Shown here: positions 27,523 to 36,433 of the stretch, one piece after another
How positions within the stretch are numbered: position 1 is the stretch's first letter
Layout of the letters: each line of letters begins with the position of its first letter
Origin: Pseudomonas sp. NC02
GTDB lineage: Bacteria; Pseudomonadota; Gammaproteobacteria; Pseudomonadales; Pseudomonadaceae
NCBI RefSeq assembly: GCF_002874965.1
Contig: NZ_CP025624.1
Coordinates: 5,456,001 to 5,520,000, forward strand
Direction of reading: 5' to 3'
DNA length: 64,000 bases
The notes under the pieces: generated by a model
Database searches by the model: none
What the model was told of the DNA's origin: nothing
The model's input: the letters and a program-made list of their open reading frames with translations, nothing else
Translations under genes and position numbers: made by a program

Positions 27523-29345
27523 TTAAGTGTCTCCAAGGCAGAGGTAAAGGCGCTGGCGCCCTGCTCTGCGGAGCTTGCAGCCAAACGCATAAACGCAAAC
27601 AACTCGCGACCGGCCCCCACGTTATTGCCCAGAAGGCCCGTGGCAGGCGCGCGCGCGGCAAATTCTTCGGCGTCCACCTTAAGCTCCAAGGTGCCTTTGA
27701 CGCCATCCACGCGAATGATATCGCCATCGCGCACACGTGCCAGTGGCCCGCCGCTCTGGGCTTCGGGGTTGACGTGAATCGCGGCGGGAATCTTACCCGA
27801 GGCGCCGGACATGCGCCCGTCTGTTACCAACGCCACTTTGAAGCCACGATCCTGCAACACGCCGAGGAACGGGGTCATCTTGTGCAATTCCGGCATGCCG
27901 TTGGAGCGCGGGCCCTGGAAACGCATCACCGCAACAAAGTCTTTTTCCAACTCACCGGCCTTGAACGCGTCGGCCAGGTCTTGCTGGTCCTGGAACACCA
28001 CGGCCGGGGCTTCGACGATTTGATGTTCGAGGGCCACGGCGGAGACCTTCATCACACCCCGGCCGAGGTTGCCTTCCATTACCCGCAGGCCGCCTTCCGG
28101 AGAAAACGCACGGGCCACGGGACGCAGGATGGTTTCGTCGAGGCTTTCAATCGGGCCTTCACGCCATACCAGCTCGCCGTCCACCAGAAACGGTTCCTGG
28201 GTGTAGCGGCTCAGGCCATGACCGGCCACGGTGTTGACGTCGTTGTGCAGCAGGCCGGCTTCCAGCAGTTCGCGGATCAGGAACGACATGCCTCCCGCCG
28301 CCTGGAAGTGGTTGATGTCGGCCTTGCCGTTTGGATACACGTGGGAGAGGGTCGGCACCACCTCGGAGAGGTCGGCCATGTCATCCCAGGTCAGGATGAT
28401 GCCCGCCGACATGGCGATGGCCGGCATGTGCAGGGTGTGGTTGGTGGACCCGCCAGTGGCGTTGAGGGCGATGATGGAGTTGACGATGGATTTCTCGTCG
28501 ACGATCTCGCCGATCGGCGTGAAGCTGCCGTTGGCCTTGGTCAGGCGCGTGACCTGGTGCGCGGCTTCGCGGGTCAGGGCGTCACGCAGCGGCGTGTACG
28601 GGTTGACGAACGAGGCGCCCGGCAGGTGCAGGCCCATGACTTCCATCAGCAACTGGTTGGTGTTGGCGGTGCCGTAGAAGGTGCAGGTGCCCGGGCTGTG
28701 GTAGGACTTCATCTCCGATTCCAGCAGCTCTTCGCGAGTGGCCTTGCCTTCGGCGTAGCGCTGGCGCACGTCGGCTTTCTGTTTGTTGGAGATCCCCGAC
28801 GGCATCGGGCCGCCCGGTACGAAGATCATCGGCAGGTGGCCGTAGCGCAGGGCGCCCATCATCAGGCCGGGGACGATCTTGTCGCAGATACCCAGCATCA
28901 GCGCGGCGTCGAACATGTTGTGGGACAGCGCTACCGCCGTGGACATGGCAATCACTTCGCGGCTCAGCAGGCTGAGCTCCATGCCCGGCTCGCCCTGGGT
29001 CACGCCGTCGCACATGGCGGGGGTACCGCCGGCGAACTGGCCAACAGAACCGACTTCACGCAGGGCCTTTTTGATTTGCTCGGGGAAATGTTCGTATGGC
29101 TGGTGGGCCGACAGCATGTCGTTATATGACGAAACAATTGCCACGTTGGCGGCGTTCATCATGCGCAGGCTGTTTTTGTCTTCGGTGCCACACCCGGCCA
29201 CGCCGTGGGCAAAGTTGGCGCATTGCAGCTTGCCGCGCATCGGGCCGTCGCTGGCAGCGCCGCGAATGAGCGCAAGGTATGCCTCACGGGTTGCACGGCT
29301 GCGGGCGATAAGCCGTTCGGTGACCTCAAGTACGCGGGGATGCAT
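27519..29345 (-). CDS. edd: 6-phosphogluconate dehydratase
   Basis: Edd (608 residues) converts 6-phosphogluconate to 2-keto-3-deoxy-6-phosphogluconate, the committing step of the Entner-Doudoroff pathway. It is an iron-sulfur IlvD/Edd enzyme. The cluster-binding segments [16 protein letters not shown] and [16 protein letters not shown] and the C-terminal [19 protein letters not shown] are all present. TGGAG precedes the start at 29345. The upstream region holds a HexR-type operator (29466-29480). It is the first gene of the edd-glk-gltR-gtrS string, divergent from gap. Confidence 0.95.
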   Translation of the reverse strand: MHPRVLEVTERLIARSRATREAYLALIRGAASDGPMRGKLQCANFAHGVAGCGTEDKNSLRMMNAANVAIVSSYNDMLSAHQPYEHFPEQIKKALREVGSVGQFAGGTPAMCDGVTQGEPGMELSLLSREVIAMSTAVALSHNMFDAALMLGICDKIVPGLMMGALRYGHLPMIFVPGGPMPSGISNKQKADVRQRYAEGKATREELLESEMKSYHSPGTCTFYGTANTNQLLMEVMGLHLPGASFVNPYTPLRDALTREAAHQVTRLTKANGSFTPIGEIVDEKSIVNSIIALNATGGSTNHTLHMPAIAMSAGIILTWDDMADLSEVVPTLSHVYPNGKADINHFQAAGGMSFLIRELLEAGLLHNDVNTVAGHGLSRYTQEPFLVDGELVWREGPIESLDETILRPVARAFSPEGGLRVMEGNLGRGVMKVSAVALEHQIVEAPAVVFQDQQDLADAFKAGELEKDFVAVMRFQGPRSNGMPELHKMTPFLGVLQDRGFKVALVTDGRMSGASGKIPAAIHVNPEAQSGGPLARVRDGDIIRVDGVKGTLELKVDAEEFAARAPATGLLGNNVGAGRELFAFMRLAASSAEQGASAFTSALETLK

Positions 29346-29465
29346 GTATAGAACTCCAGGCTAACGGATGTGGCGACCTGAGTGTCTATGCTGGTCAAAA
29401 GCCCGCCGCGAAGAGGTTGGCAGGGTGTTGCTTGACCAATCGGACCAGTTGATTCAGGTCACTCG

Positions 29466-29480
29466 TTGTAGATTGAACAA
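29466..29480. promoter_or_regulatory. HexR operator, edd side
   Basis: TTGTAGATTGAACAA fits the HexR consensus TTGT-N7-ACAA. It lies about 120 bases upstream of the edd start. HexR releases DNA on binding 2-keto-3-deoxy-6-phosphogluconate. The hexR gene itself is not in this window. Confidence 0.75.
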
Positions 29481-29527
29481 AATATTGCCACTAAAAAGGC
29501 TTGTTTTCTATTTTTATGCGAATAATC

Positions 29528-29542
29528 TTGTAATTCTTACAA
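29528..29542. promoter_or_regulatory. HexR operator, gap side
   Basis: TTGTAATTCTTACAA is a near-perfect palindrome matching TTGT-N7-ACAA. It ends 24 bases before the gap start codon, where bound HexR would block transcription. Confidence 0.82.
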
Positions 29543-29566
29543 CAAATCGACGACAGGCACCTTCCA

Positions 29567-30568
29567 ATGACTCTACGTATCGCTATCAATGGTTTTGGCC
29601 GTATTGGCCGTAATGTCCTGCGCGCACTTTATACCCAAGGCTACCGTCAGGATTTGCAGATCGTCGCCATCAACGATCTCGGCGACAGCTCGATCAATGC
29701 CCACCTGCTTAAATACGACACCGTCCACGGTACTTTCGACGCAGAGGTCGCTCATGATCAGGAAAGCCTGACCGTGAACGGTGACCGGATTGCCGTGAGT
29801 GCCATTCGCAACCCGGCCGACCTGCCGTGGGCTGCGCACAAGGTGGACGTGGTGTTCGAATGCACCGGTCTGTTCACCGACCGTGACAAGGCCGCCGCCC
29901 ATATTACCGCCGGCGCGCGCAAGGTAATCATCTCGGCCCCGGCCAAGGGCGCCGATGCCACCGTGGTGTACGGGGTAAACCATGACATTTTGCGTCAATC
30001 CCACCAGATCATCTCCAACGCTTCCTGCACCACCAACTGCCTGGCGCCCGTGGCCCAGGTGCTGCACCGCGAGCTGGGCATCGAAAGCGGCCTGATGACC
30101 ACCATCCACGCCTACACCAACGACCAGAACCTGACCGACGTCTACCACACCGACCCGTACCGCGCGCGCTCGGCCACCCAGAACATGATCCCGAGCAAGA
30201 CCGGCGCTGCCGAAGCCGTGGGCCTGGTGCTGCCGGAACTGGCAGGCAAGCTGACCGGCATGGCCGTGCGTGTACCGGTGATCAACGTGTCGCTGGTGGA
30301 CCTCACCGTGCAACTGAAAAAAGAAGCCAGTGCCGAGCAGGTCAACGCGCTGCTGAAAGAAGCCAGCCAGCACTCGAAAATCCTCGGCTACAACACCCTG
30401 CCGCTGGTTTCCAGTGACTTCAACCATAACCCGCTTTCGTCGATCTTCGACGCCAATCACACCAAGGTCAGCGGCAAACTGCTGAAAGTGCTGGCCTGGT
30501 ATGACAACGAGTGGGGCTTCTCGAACCGGATGCTGGATAACTGCCTGGCGCTGTGCAACGCCGAGTAA
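29567..30568 (+). CDS. gap: Glyceraldehyde-3-phosphate dehydrogenase, type I (catabolic)
   Basis: This 333-residue GAPDH oxidises glyceraldehyde 3-phosphate to 1,3-bisphosphoglycerate. The NAD-binding [15 protein letters not shown] opens the protein. The catalytic Cys is C154 in [10 protein letters not shown], and [20 protein letters not shown] and [12 protein letters not shown] complete the family signature. Placement divergent from edd-glk with a HexR site at its promoter marks it as the glucose-induced paralogue. The ribosome binding site is weak (CAGGCACC). A REP doublet follows instead of an obvious terminator. Confidence 0.95.
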   Translation: MTLRIAINGFGRIGRNVLRALYTQGYRQDLQIVAINDLGDSSINAHLLKYDTVHGTFDAEVAHDQESLTVNGDRIAVSAIRNPADLPWAAHKVDVVFECTGLFTDRDKAAAHITAGARKVIISAPAKGADATVVYGVNHDILRQSHQIISNASCTTNCLAPVAQVLHRELGIESGLMTTIHAYTNDQNLTDVYHTDPYRARSATQNMIPSKTGAAEAVGLVLPELAGKLTGMAVRVPVINVSLVDLTVQLKKEASAEQVNALLKEASQHSKILGYNTLPLVSSDFNHNPLSSIFDANHTKVSGKLLKVLAWYDNEWGFSNRMLDNCLALCNAE

Positions 30569-30576
30569 TGCTCGGC

Positions 30577-30678
30577 CTGTAGGAGCGAGCTTGCTCGCGA
30601 AAAACGCAAAACCACCGCGTTTATTCAGGATGCCAGCGATATCGTTGACGCCCTTCGCGAGCAAGCTCGCTCCTACAG
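30577..30678. repeat. REP doublet variant (GTAGGAGCGAGCTTGCTCGC type)
   Basis: CTGTAGGAGCGAGCTTGCTC at the left and its inverted complement at 30654-30678 enclose a 52-base spacer. The variant has GAGCTTGCTC where other copies have GGGCTTGCTC, and it separates gap from the heme locus. Confidence 0.85.
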
Positions 30679-30709
30679 TAATCCAAAGTGCCACTTGCCA
30701 TTTGCGTTG

Positions 30710-30726
30710 ATGATAAGCATTATCAT
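30710..30726. promoter_or_regulatory. Fur box upstream of the ECF sigma gene
   Basis: ATGATAAGCATTATCAT is a perfect palindrome with a 3-base centre and matches the Fur consensus closely. It ends 26 bases before the GTG start of the sigma factor gene, so the locus should be repressed when iron is plentiful. Confidence 0.85.
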
Positions 30727-30752
30727 TCGCTGCAAATCGGTCTGGTATCACT

Positions 30753-31271
30753 GTGAGCCAATCTCGTTTCAACCAAGTCTTCCTCACCCAACGGGTGATT
30801 TTGCTGCGCACCTTGCAGCGGATGGTGAATAACCACAGCACCGCCGAGGACCTGTTGCAGGAAACCTACCTGCGCGTTACCCGGGCCCTGAGCGAGCGGC
30901 CGATCGACCACCTCGAACCCTTTGTCTACCAGACGGCGCGCAACCTGGCGCTGGACCACCTGCGCGCCCGCAGGATTCAGGCCCGCACGCTGCAGGAAGA
31001 TGTCCCGCTGGACGTCCTGCAAAGCGTCGCCTCCCCCGTCAGCACCCCCGAAGACGCGACACAGGCCGAGCAATTGCTCGAGCACCTGAGTGTCAGCCTC
31101 GGCCAGTTGAGCGCCCGCCAGCAGCAGATATTCATCCTCAGCCGCCTGCACGGTTGCAGCTATCAGGAGATCGCCGACAAGCTCGACGTGTCCCTGAGCA
31201 CCGTACAGAAGGAACTGAAACTGATCATGGCCATCTGCATAGGTGTGGCCGAAAGACTGGATCGCCCTTAA
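30753..31271 (+). CDS. ECF sigma factor of FecI type (heme-uptake signalling)
   Basis: This is a 172-residue ECF sigma factor with region 2 (NNHSTAEDLLQETYLRVTRA and FVYQTARNLALDHLRARR) and region 4 (LSARQQQIFILSRLHGCSYQ through STVQKELKLI). It starts at GTG 30753, directly behind a Fur box. Together with the downstream anti-sigma and the receptor with an N-terminal signalling domain it forms a cell-surface signalling system. Organisation and the adjacent heme oxygenase resemble the HxuI/HasI heme systems. The sigma factor probably drives the receptor gene. Confidence 0.88.
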   Translation: MSQSRFNQVFLTQRVILLRTLQRMVNNHSTAEDLLQETYLRVTRALSERPIDHLEPFVYQTARNLALDHLRARRIQARTLQEDVPLDVLQSVASPVSTPEDATQAEQLLEHLSVSLGQLSARQQQIFILSRLHGCSYQEIADKLDVSLSTVQKELKLIMAICIGVAERLDRP

Positions 31272-31332
31272 GCTTTGGCGGCACAGTCTGTAGGACTATT
31301 GATTAAAACGTGGCGAAGACCCGAGGAACACC

Positions 31333-32301
31333 GTGACGGAACCGAATCAACGGCACCCCCATGAGCTGGCTCATGAGGTGTTGCAAGACGCGGCCATGGA
31401 CCAAGCCCTCGACTGGCTGATCGCCTTGCAGTGCCCGCAACCCGGGCAGCAGGCGGAATTTGAAGCCTGGCTCGCCAACGACCCGTTAAACGCCGAAGCC
31501 TTCATCAAGGCCCAGACTGCCTGGGGCGGCGCGCCGGTTCACAGCGCTGCCGTCGCCCTGAATGCGCCACGCAAACCCAGCGCCTGGCGCCGTATCAAAC
31601 CGCACTGGAAGCCCCTGGCCACTGCCGCCGTGTTGCTGCTGGGCCTGTTCAGCTTCAGCAACCTGCCTATGCGCCTGCAGGCCGACCATCTGACCGTGGT
31701 GGGCGAACGCCAGCGCCTGCAGCTGGACGATGGCTCGAAAGTGTTGCTCAACACCAACTCAGCCTTCTCCAGCAGCATCAAGGACCACCAGCGCATCGCC
31801 CGCCTGTATCAGGGCGAGGCGTTTTTCGAAGTGCTGCCCAGCCGTGGCCTGCCCCTGGAAATCGACGCCGGCCCGGTGCGCGCCAGCGTGCGCGACACCT
31901 CTTTCGCGGTGCGCTACTTGAACGGTGAAGCCCAGGTTCAGGTACAGCGTGGTGATGTCGACCTGAGCAACACGTTTGACGACGCGCGGGTGCGCCTGAG
32001 CGCCGGCGAAAGTATCCGCATCGGGCCCAAGGGCTTCGGCCAACCGGCCAAACTCGACACCACCAAGGACCTGGCCTGGGTCGACGGCCGGCTGATCTTC
32101 GAAAACTGCCCGATGAGCGAAGTGCTGGCCGAATTGCGTCGCTACTACCCCGGCTGGATCGTCAACAACAACGACAGGCTCGCCAGCGTGGCCGTCACCG
32201 GCAATTACCGGCTCGACCAGCCGCTCGACGTGGTGCGCTCCCTGGCCCACATCACCTCGGCCAAGCTCTCGGAATACCCGGCGCTGGTGATCCTGAACTA
32301 A
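31333..32301 (+). CDS. FecR-type anti-sigma factor
   Basis: The 322-residue membrane regulator has the FecR layout. A cytoplasmic N-terminal domain (QALDWLIALQ and FEAWLANDPLNAEAFIKAQT) precedes one transmembrane helix near residues 95-112 (PLATAAVLLLGLFSF). The periplasmic FecR domain follows (VGERQRLQLDDGSKVLLNTN). A C-terminal part contacts the receptor signalling domain (LAELRRYYPGWIVNNNDRLA). It relays receptor occupancy to the sigma factor. The start codon is GTG with GAGGAAC upstream. It lies 61 bases after the sigma gene and is presumably co-transcribed. Confidence 0.88.
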   Translation: MTEPNQRHPHELAHEVLQDAAMDQALDWLIALQCPQPGQQAEFEAWLANDPLNAEAFIKAQTAWGGAPVHSAAVALNAPRKPSAWRRIKPHWKPLATAAVLLLGLFSFSNLPMRLQADHLTVVGERQRLQLDDGSKVLLNTNSAFSSSIKDHQRIARLYQGEAFFEVLPSRGLPLEIDAGPVRASVRDTSFAVRYLNGEAQVQVQRGDVDLSNTFDDARVRLSAGESIRIGPKGFGQPAKLDTTKDLAWVDGRLIFENCPMSEVLAELRRYYPGWIVNNNDRLASVAVTGNYRLDQPLDVVRSLAHITSAKLSEYPALVILN

Positions 32302-32319
32302 ATGAGAATTATTTTTACT
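32301..32319. promoter_or_regulatory. Possible second Fur box before the receptor gene
   Basis: AATGAGAATTATTTTTACT just after the anti-sigma stop matches the ATGAGAATnATT half of Fur boxes, but its right half is poor. It may act with, or be merely adjacent to, the ECF-type promoter expected in this gap. Confidence 0.35.
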
Positions 32320-32418
32320 CGATAGCCAGCGACGATACGTCTCGTTATAGCCAATGCAACTGATTCCTATTTGATTCAGTGCGCAACTATAAGATTCGTA
32401 CCTTCCGGAGCGCTCTCG

Positions 32419-34998
32419 ATGTCGTCTCGTTTCAACCGCCGGTCCTCTTCGCCCGTTCGCCGCCAGGGCTTGTCGCTGCTGACGGCCGCAATCCTGTTGG
32501 CCGGTGCGCCCGTCATGGCCGCCACCGCCGCCGAGCCTGCCAGCCGCAGCCAGGGCAATTACAGCTTCAGCATCGAGCAGCAATCCCTGGTCTCGGCGCT
32601 GAACGCCTTCACCGCGGTGACCGGCTGGCAAGTCGGCCTGCCGGCAGAACTGGGCCAGGGTGTGTCGTCCCCTGGCGTACGCGGCTCATTGCCGGCGGAT
32701 AAAGCCTTGGACCGGCTGTTGGTGGGGACCAACCTGGGCTATCGCAAACTGGGCAACAACAACATCGTGCTGGAAAAACGCGTCGCCGTCGGCGCCATCA
32801 CCCTGCAACAGATGACCATCAGTGCCACCCGCCAGGAACAGGCCGTGGACAGCGTGCCCAGCACCGTGACCGTGCACGACCGCGAAGAACTGGACCGCCA
32901 GAACGTCAACACCATCCGTGAACTGGTGCGTTATGAGCCAGGTGTTTCGGTGGGCGGTGCCGGCACCCGCTCCGGCAATGCCGGCTACAACATTCGCGGG
33001 ATCGACGGCGACCGCATCTTGACCCAGGTGGACGGCGTCGAAGTCCCCGACAACTTCTTCAACGGCCCCTACGCCAAGACCCGCCGCAACTACGTCGACC
33101 CGGAAATCGTCAAGCGCGTGGAAATCCTGCGCGGCCCGGCCTCGGCCTTGTACGGCAGCAGCGCCATCGGCGGCGCGGTGAGCTATTTCACCCTCGACCC
33201 CAACGACATCATCAAGCCCGGCCAGGACTACGGCGCGCGCCTGAAGACCGGCTACAGCTCCGCCGATGAGAGCTGGCTGACCTCCGGCACCGTCGCCGGT
33301 CGCGTGCAGGACTTCGACGGCTTGCTGCACCTGAGCCAGCGCAACGGTCACGAGATGGAATCCTACGACGGGAATAACGCCACCGGCCTGGCCCGCACCG
33401 GCGCCAACCCGGAAGATGCGCGCACCACCAACGTGCTGGCCAAACTGGGTTGGAACTACGGCGAAGACAACCGTCTGGGCCTGACCTACGAGAAGTTCAA
33501 GGACGATCGCGACACCAACCTGAAAAACGCAGTGGGTGGCCCGTTTGTCGGTGGCCAGGGCTTCAACTTCTACCGCGGCCGCACGGGCAACGACACCATC
33601 ACCCGCGAACGCTTCGGCATCGAAAACAAGTTCGCCCTCGACTCGCCGATTGCCGATCACATCAAGACCAGCCTCAACTACCAGATCGCCAAGACCGACC
33701 AGACCACCGCAGAAATCTACCAGCCATCGCGCAAGGTATTGCGCACCCGCGAGACCCTGTACGAAGAGAAGCAATGGGTATTCGACGCGCAGTTGGACAA
33801 GGCTTTCAGCATCGGCGAAACCGACCATGTCGTGACCTACGGCACCACCCTCAAGCAGCAGAAAGTCACCGGTTCCCGTGAAGGCGCCGCGACCTGCCTG
33901 GCGGTCGGCGCAGGCTGCACCGCCATCGGTGCACCAAGCCCGTCGGCCGCCGACAGCGTGAAAAAAGCCAGCGACTTCCCCGACCCGACCATCAACTCCT
34001 ACGCGCTGTTTGCCCAGGACCAGATTGCCTGGGACAAGTGGACCTTCCTGCCCAGCGTACGGTACGACTACATCCAGCTCAAACCCAAGCTGACCCAGGA
34101 ATTCCTCAATACCGTTGACCCGACACGCATCTACGACCACAGCGATTCGGAAAAGAACTGGCACCGTGTAACGCCAAAATTCGGCATCACTTATGCCCTG
34201 ACCGAGCAATACACCTGGTTCGGCCAATACGCCGAAGGCTATCGCACGCCATCGGCCAAGGCCTTGTATGGCCGCTTTGAAAACCTGCAGCAGCGCTACA
34301 CCGTCGAACCCAACCCGGACCTCAAGCCGGAAAGCAGCCGGGGCGTCGAAACCGGGATTCGCGGCAACTTCGACTCGGGCTCGTTTGATGTGGCGGTGTA
34401 CTACAACAAGTACCGTGATTTCATCGACGAAGATGCCTCGGTTGCCGGTGGCACCGTCCAGCAGTTCGAAGCCAACAACATCAAGCACGCCACCATCAAG
34501 GGCGTGGAGGCCAAGGGCCGCTTGAGCCTCGACGCATTCGGCGCACCGCAGGGCCTGTATACCCAAGGCTCGATTGCCTACACCTACGGGCGCAATGACG
34601 ACAACGGCGAACCGTTGAACAGCGTCAACCCGCTCAAGGGCGTGTTCGGCCTGGGCTATGACCAGCAGAACTACGGTGCCCTGGTCAGCTGGACCCTGGT
34701 CAAGAAACAGGACCGCGTCGACAGCACCACCTTCTTCGCCCCTGACGGCAACAGCGCCAACGGCCCGTTCAAGACCCCGGGTTTTGGCATCGTCGACCTG
34801 ACCGGCTTCTACAAGGTCACCAACGACGTGACCATCAACGGCGGCCTGTACAACCTGACGGACAAGAAATACTGGAACTGGGATGACGTGCGCAGCTACG
34901 ACAGCGTCGGCGAAGCCGGTGTGACCGGCCCGGCCAACCTCGACCGCCTGACCCAGCCGGGCCGCAACTTTGCGATCAACCTGATCTGGGACATCTGA
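32419..34998 (+). CDS. TonB-dependent heme/hemoglobin receptor with signalling domain
   Basis: This 859-residue outer-membrane receptor starts with a signal peptide (cleavage around residues 34-38, PVMAATAAEP). An STN signalling domain follows (FSIEQQSLVSALNAFTAVTG), typical of transducers that talk to FecR proteins. A plug domain (STVTVHDREELDRQNVNTIR; VEILRGPASALYGSSAIGGA) and a 22-strand barrel complete it. The barrel has YAEGYRTPSAKALY and PNPDLKPE, the positions of the FRAP and NPDL boxes of heme receptors. The ATG at 32419 has CGGAG upstream; the frame extends to 32371 without need. HxuA or HasR are the nearest named types. A strong terminator follows. Confidence 0.88.
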   Translation: MSSRFNRRSSSPVRRQGLSLLTAAILLAGAPVMAATAAEPASRSQGNYSFSIEQQSLVSALNAFTAVTGWQVGLPAELGQGVSSPGVRGSLPADKALDRLLVGTNLGYRKLGNNNIVLEKRVAVGAITLQQMTISATRQEQAVDSVPSTVTVHDREELDRQNVNTIRELVRYEPGVSVGGAGTRSGNAGYNIRGIDGDRILTQVDGVEVPDNFFNGPYAKTRRNYVDPEIVKRVEILRGPASALYGSSAIGGAVSYFTLDPNDIIKPGQDYGARLKTGYSSADESWLTSGTVAGRVQDFDGLLHLSQRNGHEMESYDGNNATGLARTGANPEDARTTNVLAKLGWNYGEDNRLGLTYEKFKDDRDTNLKNAVGGPFVGGQGFNFYRGRTGNDTITRERFGIENKFALDSPIADHIKTSLNYQIAKTDQTTAEIYQPSRKVLRTRETLYEEKQWVFDAQLDKAFSIGETDHVVTYGTTLKQQKVTGSREGAATCLAVGAGCTAIGAPSPSAADSVKKASDFPDPTINSYALFAQDQIAWDKWTFLPSVRYDYIQLKPKLTQEFLNTVDPTRIYDHSDSEKNWHRVTPKFGITYALTEQYTWFGQYAEGYRTPSAKALYGRFENLQQRYTVEPNPDLKPESSRGVETGIRGNFDSGSFDVAVYYNKYRDFIDEDASVAGGTVQQFEANNIKHATIKGVEAKGRLSLDAFGAPQGLYTQGSIAYTYGRNDDNGEPLNSVNPLKGVFGLGYDQQNYGALVSWTLVKKQDRVDSTTFFAPDGNSANGPFKTPGFGIVDLTGFYKVTNDVTINGGLYNLTDKKYWNWDDVRSYDSVGEAGVTGPANLDRLTQPGRNFAINLIWDI

Positions 34999-35007
34999 TC
35001 CATGGAG

Positions 35008-35052
35008 CCTCATCCCGGCGCGATTTAATCTGCGCCGGGGTGAGGATTTTTT
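35008..35052 (+). terminator. Rho-independent terminator of the heme receptor gene
   Basis: CCTCATCCCGGCGC pairs with GCGCCGGGGTGAGG (one T:G pair) around GATTTAATCT and is followed by TTTTTT. hemO downstream therefore needs its own promoter or readthrough. Confidence 0.9.
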
Positions 35053-35129
35053 ACTGTGACGCGTCTTCTGGTTCGTCTAGTTCATAACAGCCTGGCAACC
35101 AGACGCTTTCTCTTCTCAAGGACTCCCCG

Positions 35130-35738
35130 ATGACCGCCTCCCCTACCGCAGAACGTGCAGCCCTGCGCTCCCAGCGCCTGAACCAGATCACCAATGAACC
35201 GCACACCAAGCTCGATGCGTTGGTGAAGGCCCATGCACCGTTTGAAACCCAGGCCAACTTCGCCCGCTTCGTGGTCGCGCAGTACCTGTTCCAGTCGGAG
35301 CTGGTGGCGCTGTACAACGATGCAGAGTTGATCAAGATCGTCCCTGACCTCGCCGAACGCTGCCGTGCCGAAGCAGCCAAACTGGACCTGGGCGACCTGG
35401 ACACCGAAGTACCGGCCCCGGTGGCCGGCGCCGTGAAAAACCCGAGCAAGGCCGAAGCCCTGGGCTGGCTGTTCGTGTCCGAAGGCTCCAAGCTGGGCGC
35501 CGCGTTCCTGATCAAGCGTGCCGTGGGCCTGGGTTTGAGCGAAACCTTCGGTGCCCGTCACCTGGGCGAGCCTGCGGGGGGTCGCGCTGAAGGCTGGAAG
35601 CGCTTCACCCGCACCCTCGACGCACTGGAATTCACCGCTGAAGAAGAAGCCGAAGTGGAGAAAGGCGCGATTGATGCGTTCGTGCGCTTCACCGTGTTGC
35701 TGGAACAGGCGTACGCTAGCGCCCCTGAGCTGGCCTGA
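35130..35738 (+). CDS. hemO: Heme oxygenase (HemO/PigA type)
   Basis: This 202-residue alpha-helical heme oxygenase opens heme to biliverdin, CO and ferrous iron in the cytoplasm. RSQRLNQITNEPHTKLDALV contains the proximal His ligand (H25). QANFARFVVAQYLFQSELVALY and ALGWLFVSEGSKLGAAFLIK contain the distal helix with its Gly-rich kink. The similarity to P. aeruginosa HemO is extensive. AAGGACT precedes the start. Its place just after the receptor gene completes an import-and-degrade unit. The locus holds no periplasmic heme permease genes. Confidence 0.93.
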   Translation: MTASPTAERAALRSQRLNQITNEPHTKLDALVKAHAPFETQANFARFVVAQYLFQSELVALYNDAELIKIVPDLAERCRAEAAKLDLGDLDTEVPAPVAGAVKNPSKAEALGWLFVSEGSKLGAAFLIKRAVGLGLSETFGARHLGEPAGGRAEGWKRFTRTLDALEFTAEEEAEVEKGAIDAFVRFTVLLEQAYASAPELA

Positions 35739-35761
35739 TTCCCTGATTGGAATGCAATCAA

Positions 35762-35853
35762 ATGTGGGAGCGGGCTTGCTCGCGAATGCGGTGGATCAGT
35801 CAATATATCTGGTGACTGAACCACCGCATTCGCGAGCAAGCCCGCTCCCACAT
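35762..35853. repeat. REP doublet (GTGGGAGCGGGCTTGCTCGC type)
   Basis: Inverted REP copies separate hemO from the DUF454 gene on the same strand. The inner spacer contains ATGCGGTGGATCAGTCA and a mirrored ACCACCGCAT. Confidence 0.85.
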
Positions 35854-35893
35854 TTTGATCCGGTTTCACTTTGAATCCTTCGTAAATCCATCC

Positions 35894-36310
35894 ATGCAAA
35901 CCGCACCCATGACCGGCAAAACCCAATCCTCATCCAAAATCGCCCGCGTCCTGTTCGGCCTGCTGGCCTACGTCAGCCTGGGCATCGGCTTGATTGCGAT
36001 TGTGGTACCGGGCTTGCCCACCACCGAATTCATCCTGCTGGCCGCCTGGGCCGCCACCAAAAGCTCGCCGCGCCTGAGTGCCTGGCTGGAAAACCACCGG
36101 CTATTCGGGCCGATCCTGTTCAATTGGCGCAATGGCAAGATCATCGCCCGCCGGGCCAAAGTCAGCGCCACCGTGAGCATGCTGCTGTGCGCCGGCCTGA
36201 TGCTGGTGATGCTCGACCACGGCTGGCCGATCTACCTGGCCATCGCCGGAATGAGCATGGGCAACCTGTGGATCTGGTCGCGACCGGAACGTCTCCCGCA
36301 ACCCACCTGA
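35894..36310 (+). CDS. YbaN/DUF454 family inner-membrane protein
   Basis: This 138-residue membrane protein has three or four helices: FGLLAYVSLGIGLIAIVVPG, FILLAAWAATKSSPRLSAWL and a C-terminal pair. LPTTEFILLAAW, FGPILFNWRNGKIIARRAK and the final WIWSRPE are diagnostic of DUF454 (E. coli YbaN). The function is unknown. Homologues often sit next to heme oxygenase or heme-uptake genes, as here, which suggests an iron or heme role. The start is uncertain: ATG 35894 was used, and ATG 35909 also fits; ribosome binding sites are weak. Confidence 0.75.
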   Translation: MQTAPMTGKTQSSSKIARVLFGLLAYVSLGIGLIAIVVPGLPTTEFILLAAWAATKSSPRLSAWLENHRLFGPILFNWRNGKIIARRAKVSATVSMLLCAGLMLVMLDHGWPIYLAIAGMSMGNLWIWSRPERLPQPT

Positions 36311-36433
36311 CACCCCCACTACCGCTCATCGGCTCCCGCTCATGAACTGCCGGCCCAAGCCGATGTTCCGGGCATAGCGCCGAATGGACTCGCCTGAGCT
36401 TGCATACTAATAAGTCCATTCGCGGGTACTTCT

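Noticed and set aside
32686..35013. 775-residue open frame antisense to the heme receptor gene
   Set aside because: It mirrors the codon bias of the receptor gene, has no family resemblance, and the sense strand has clear receptor domains.
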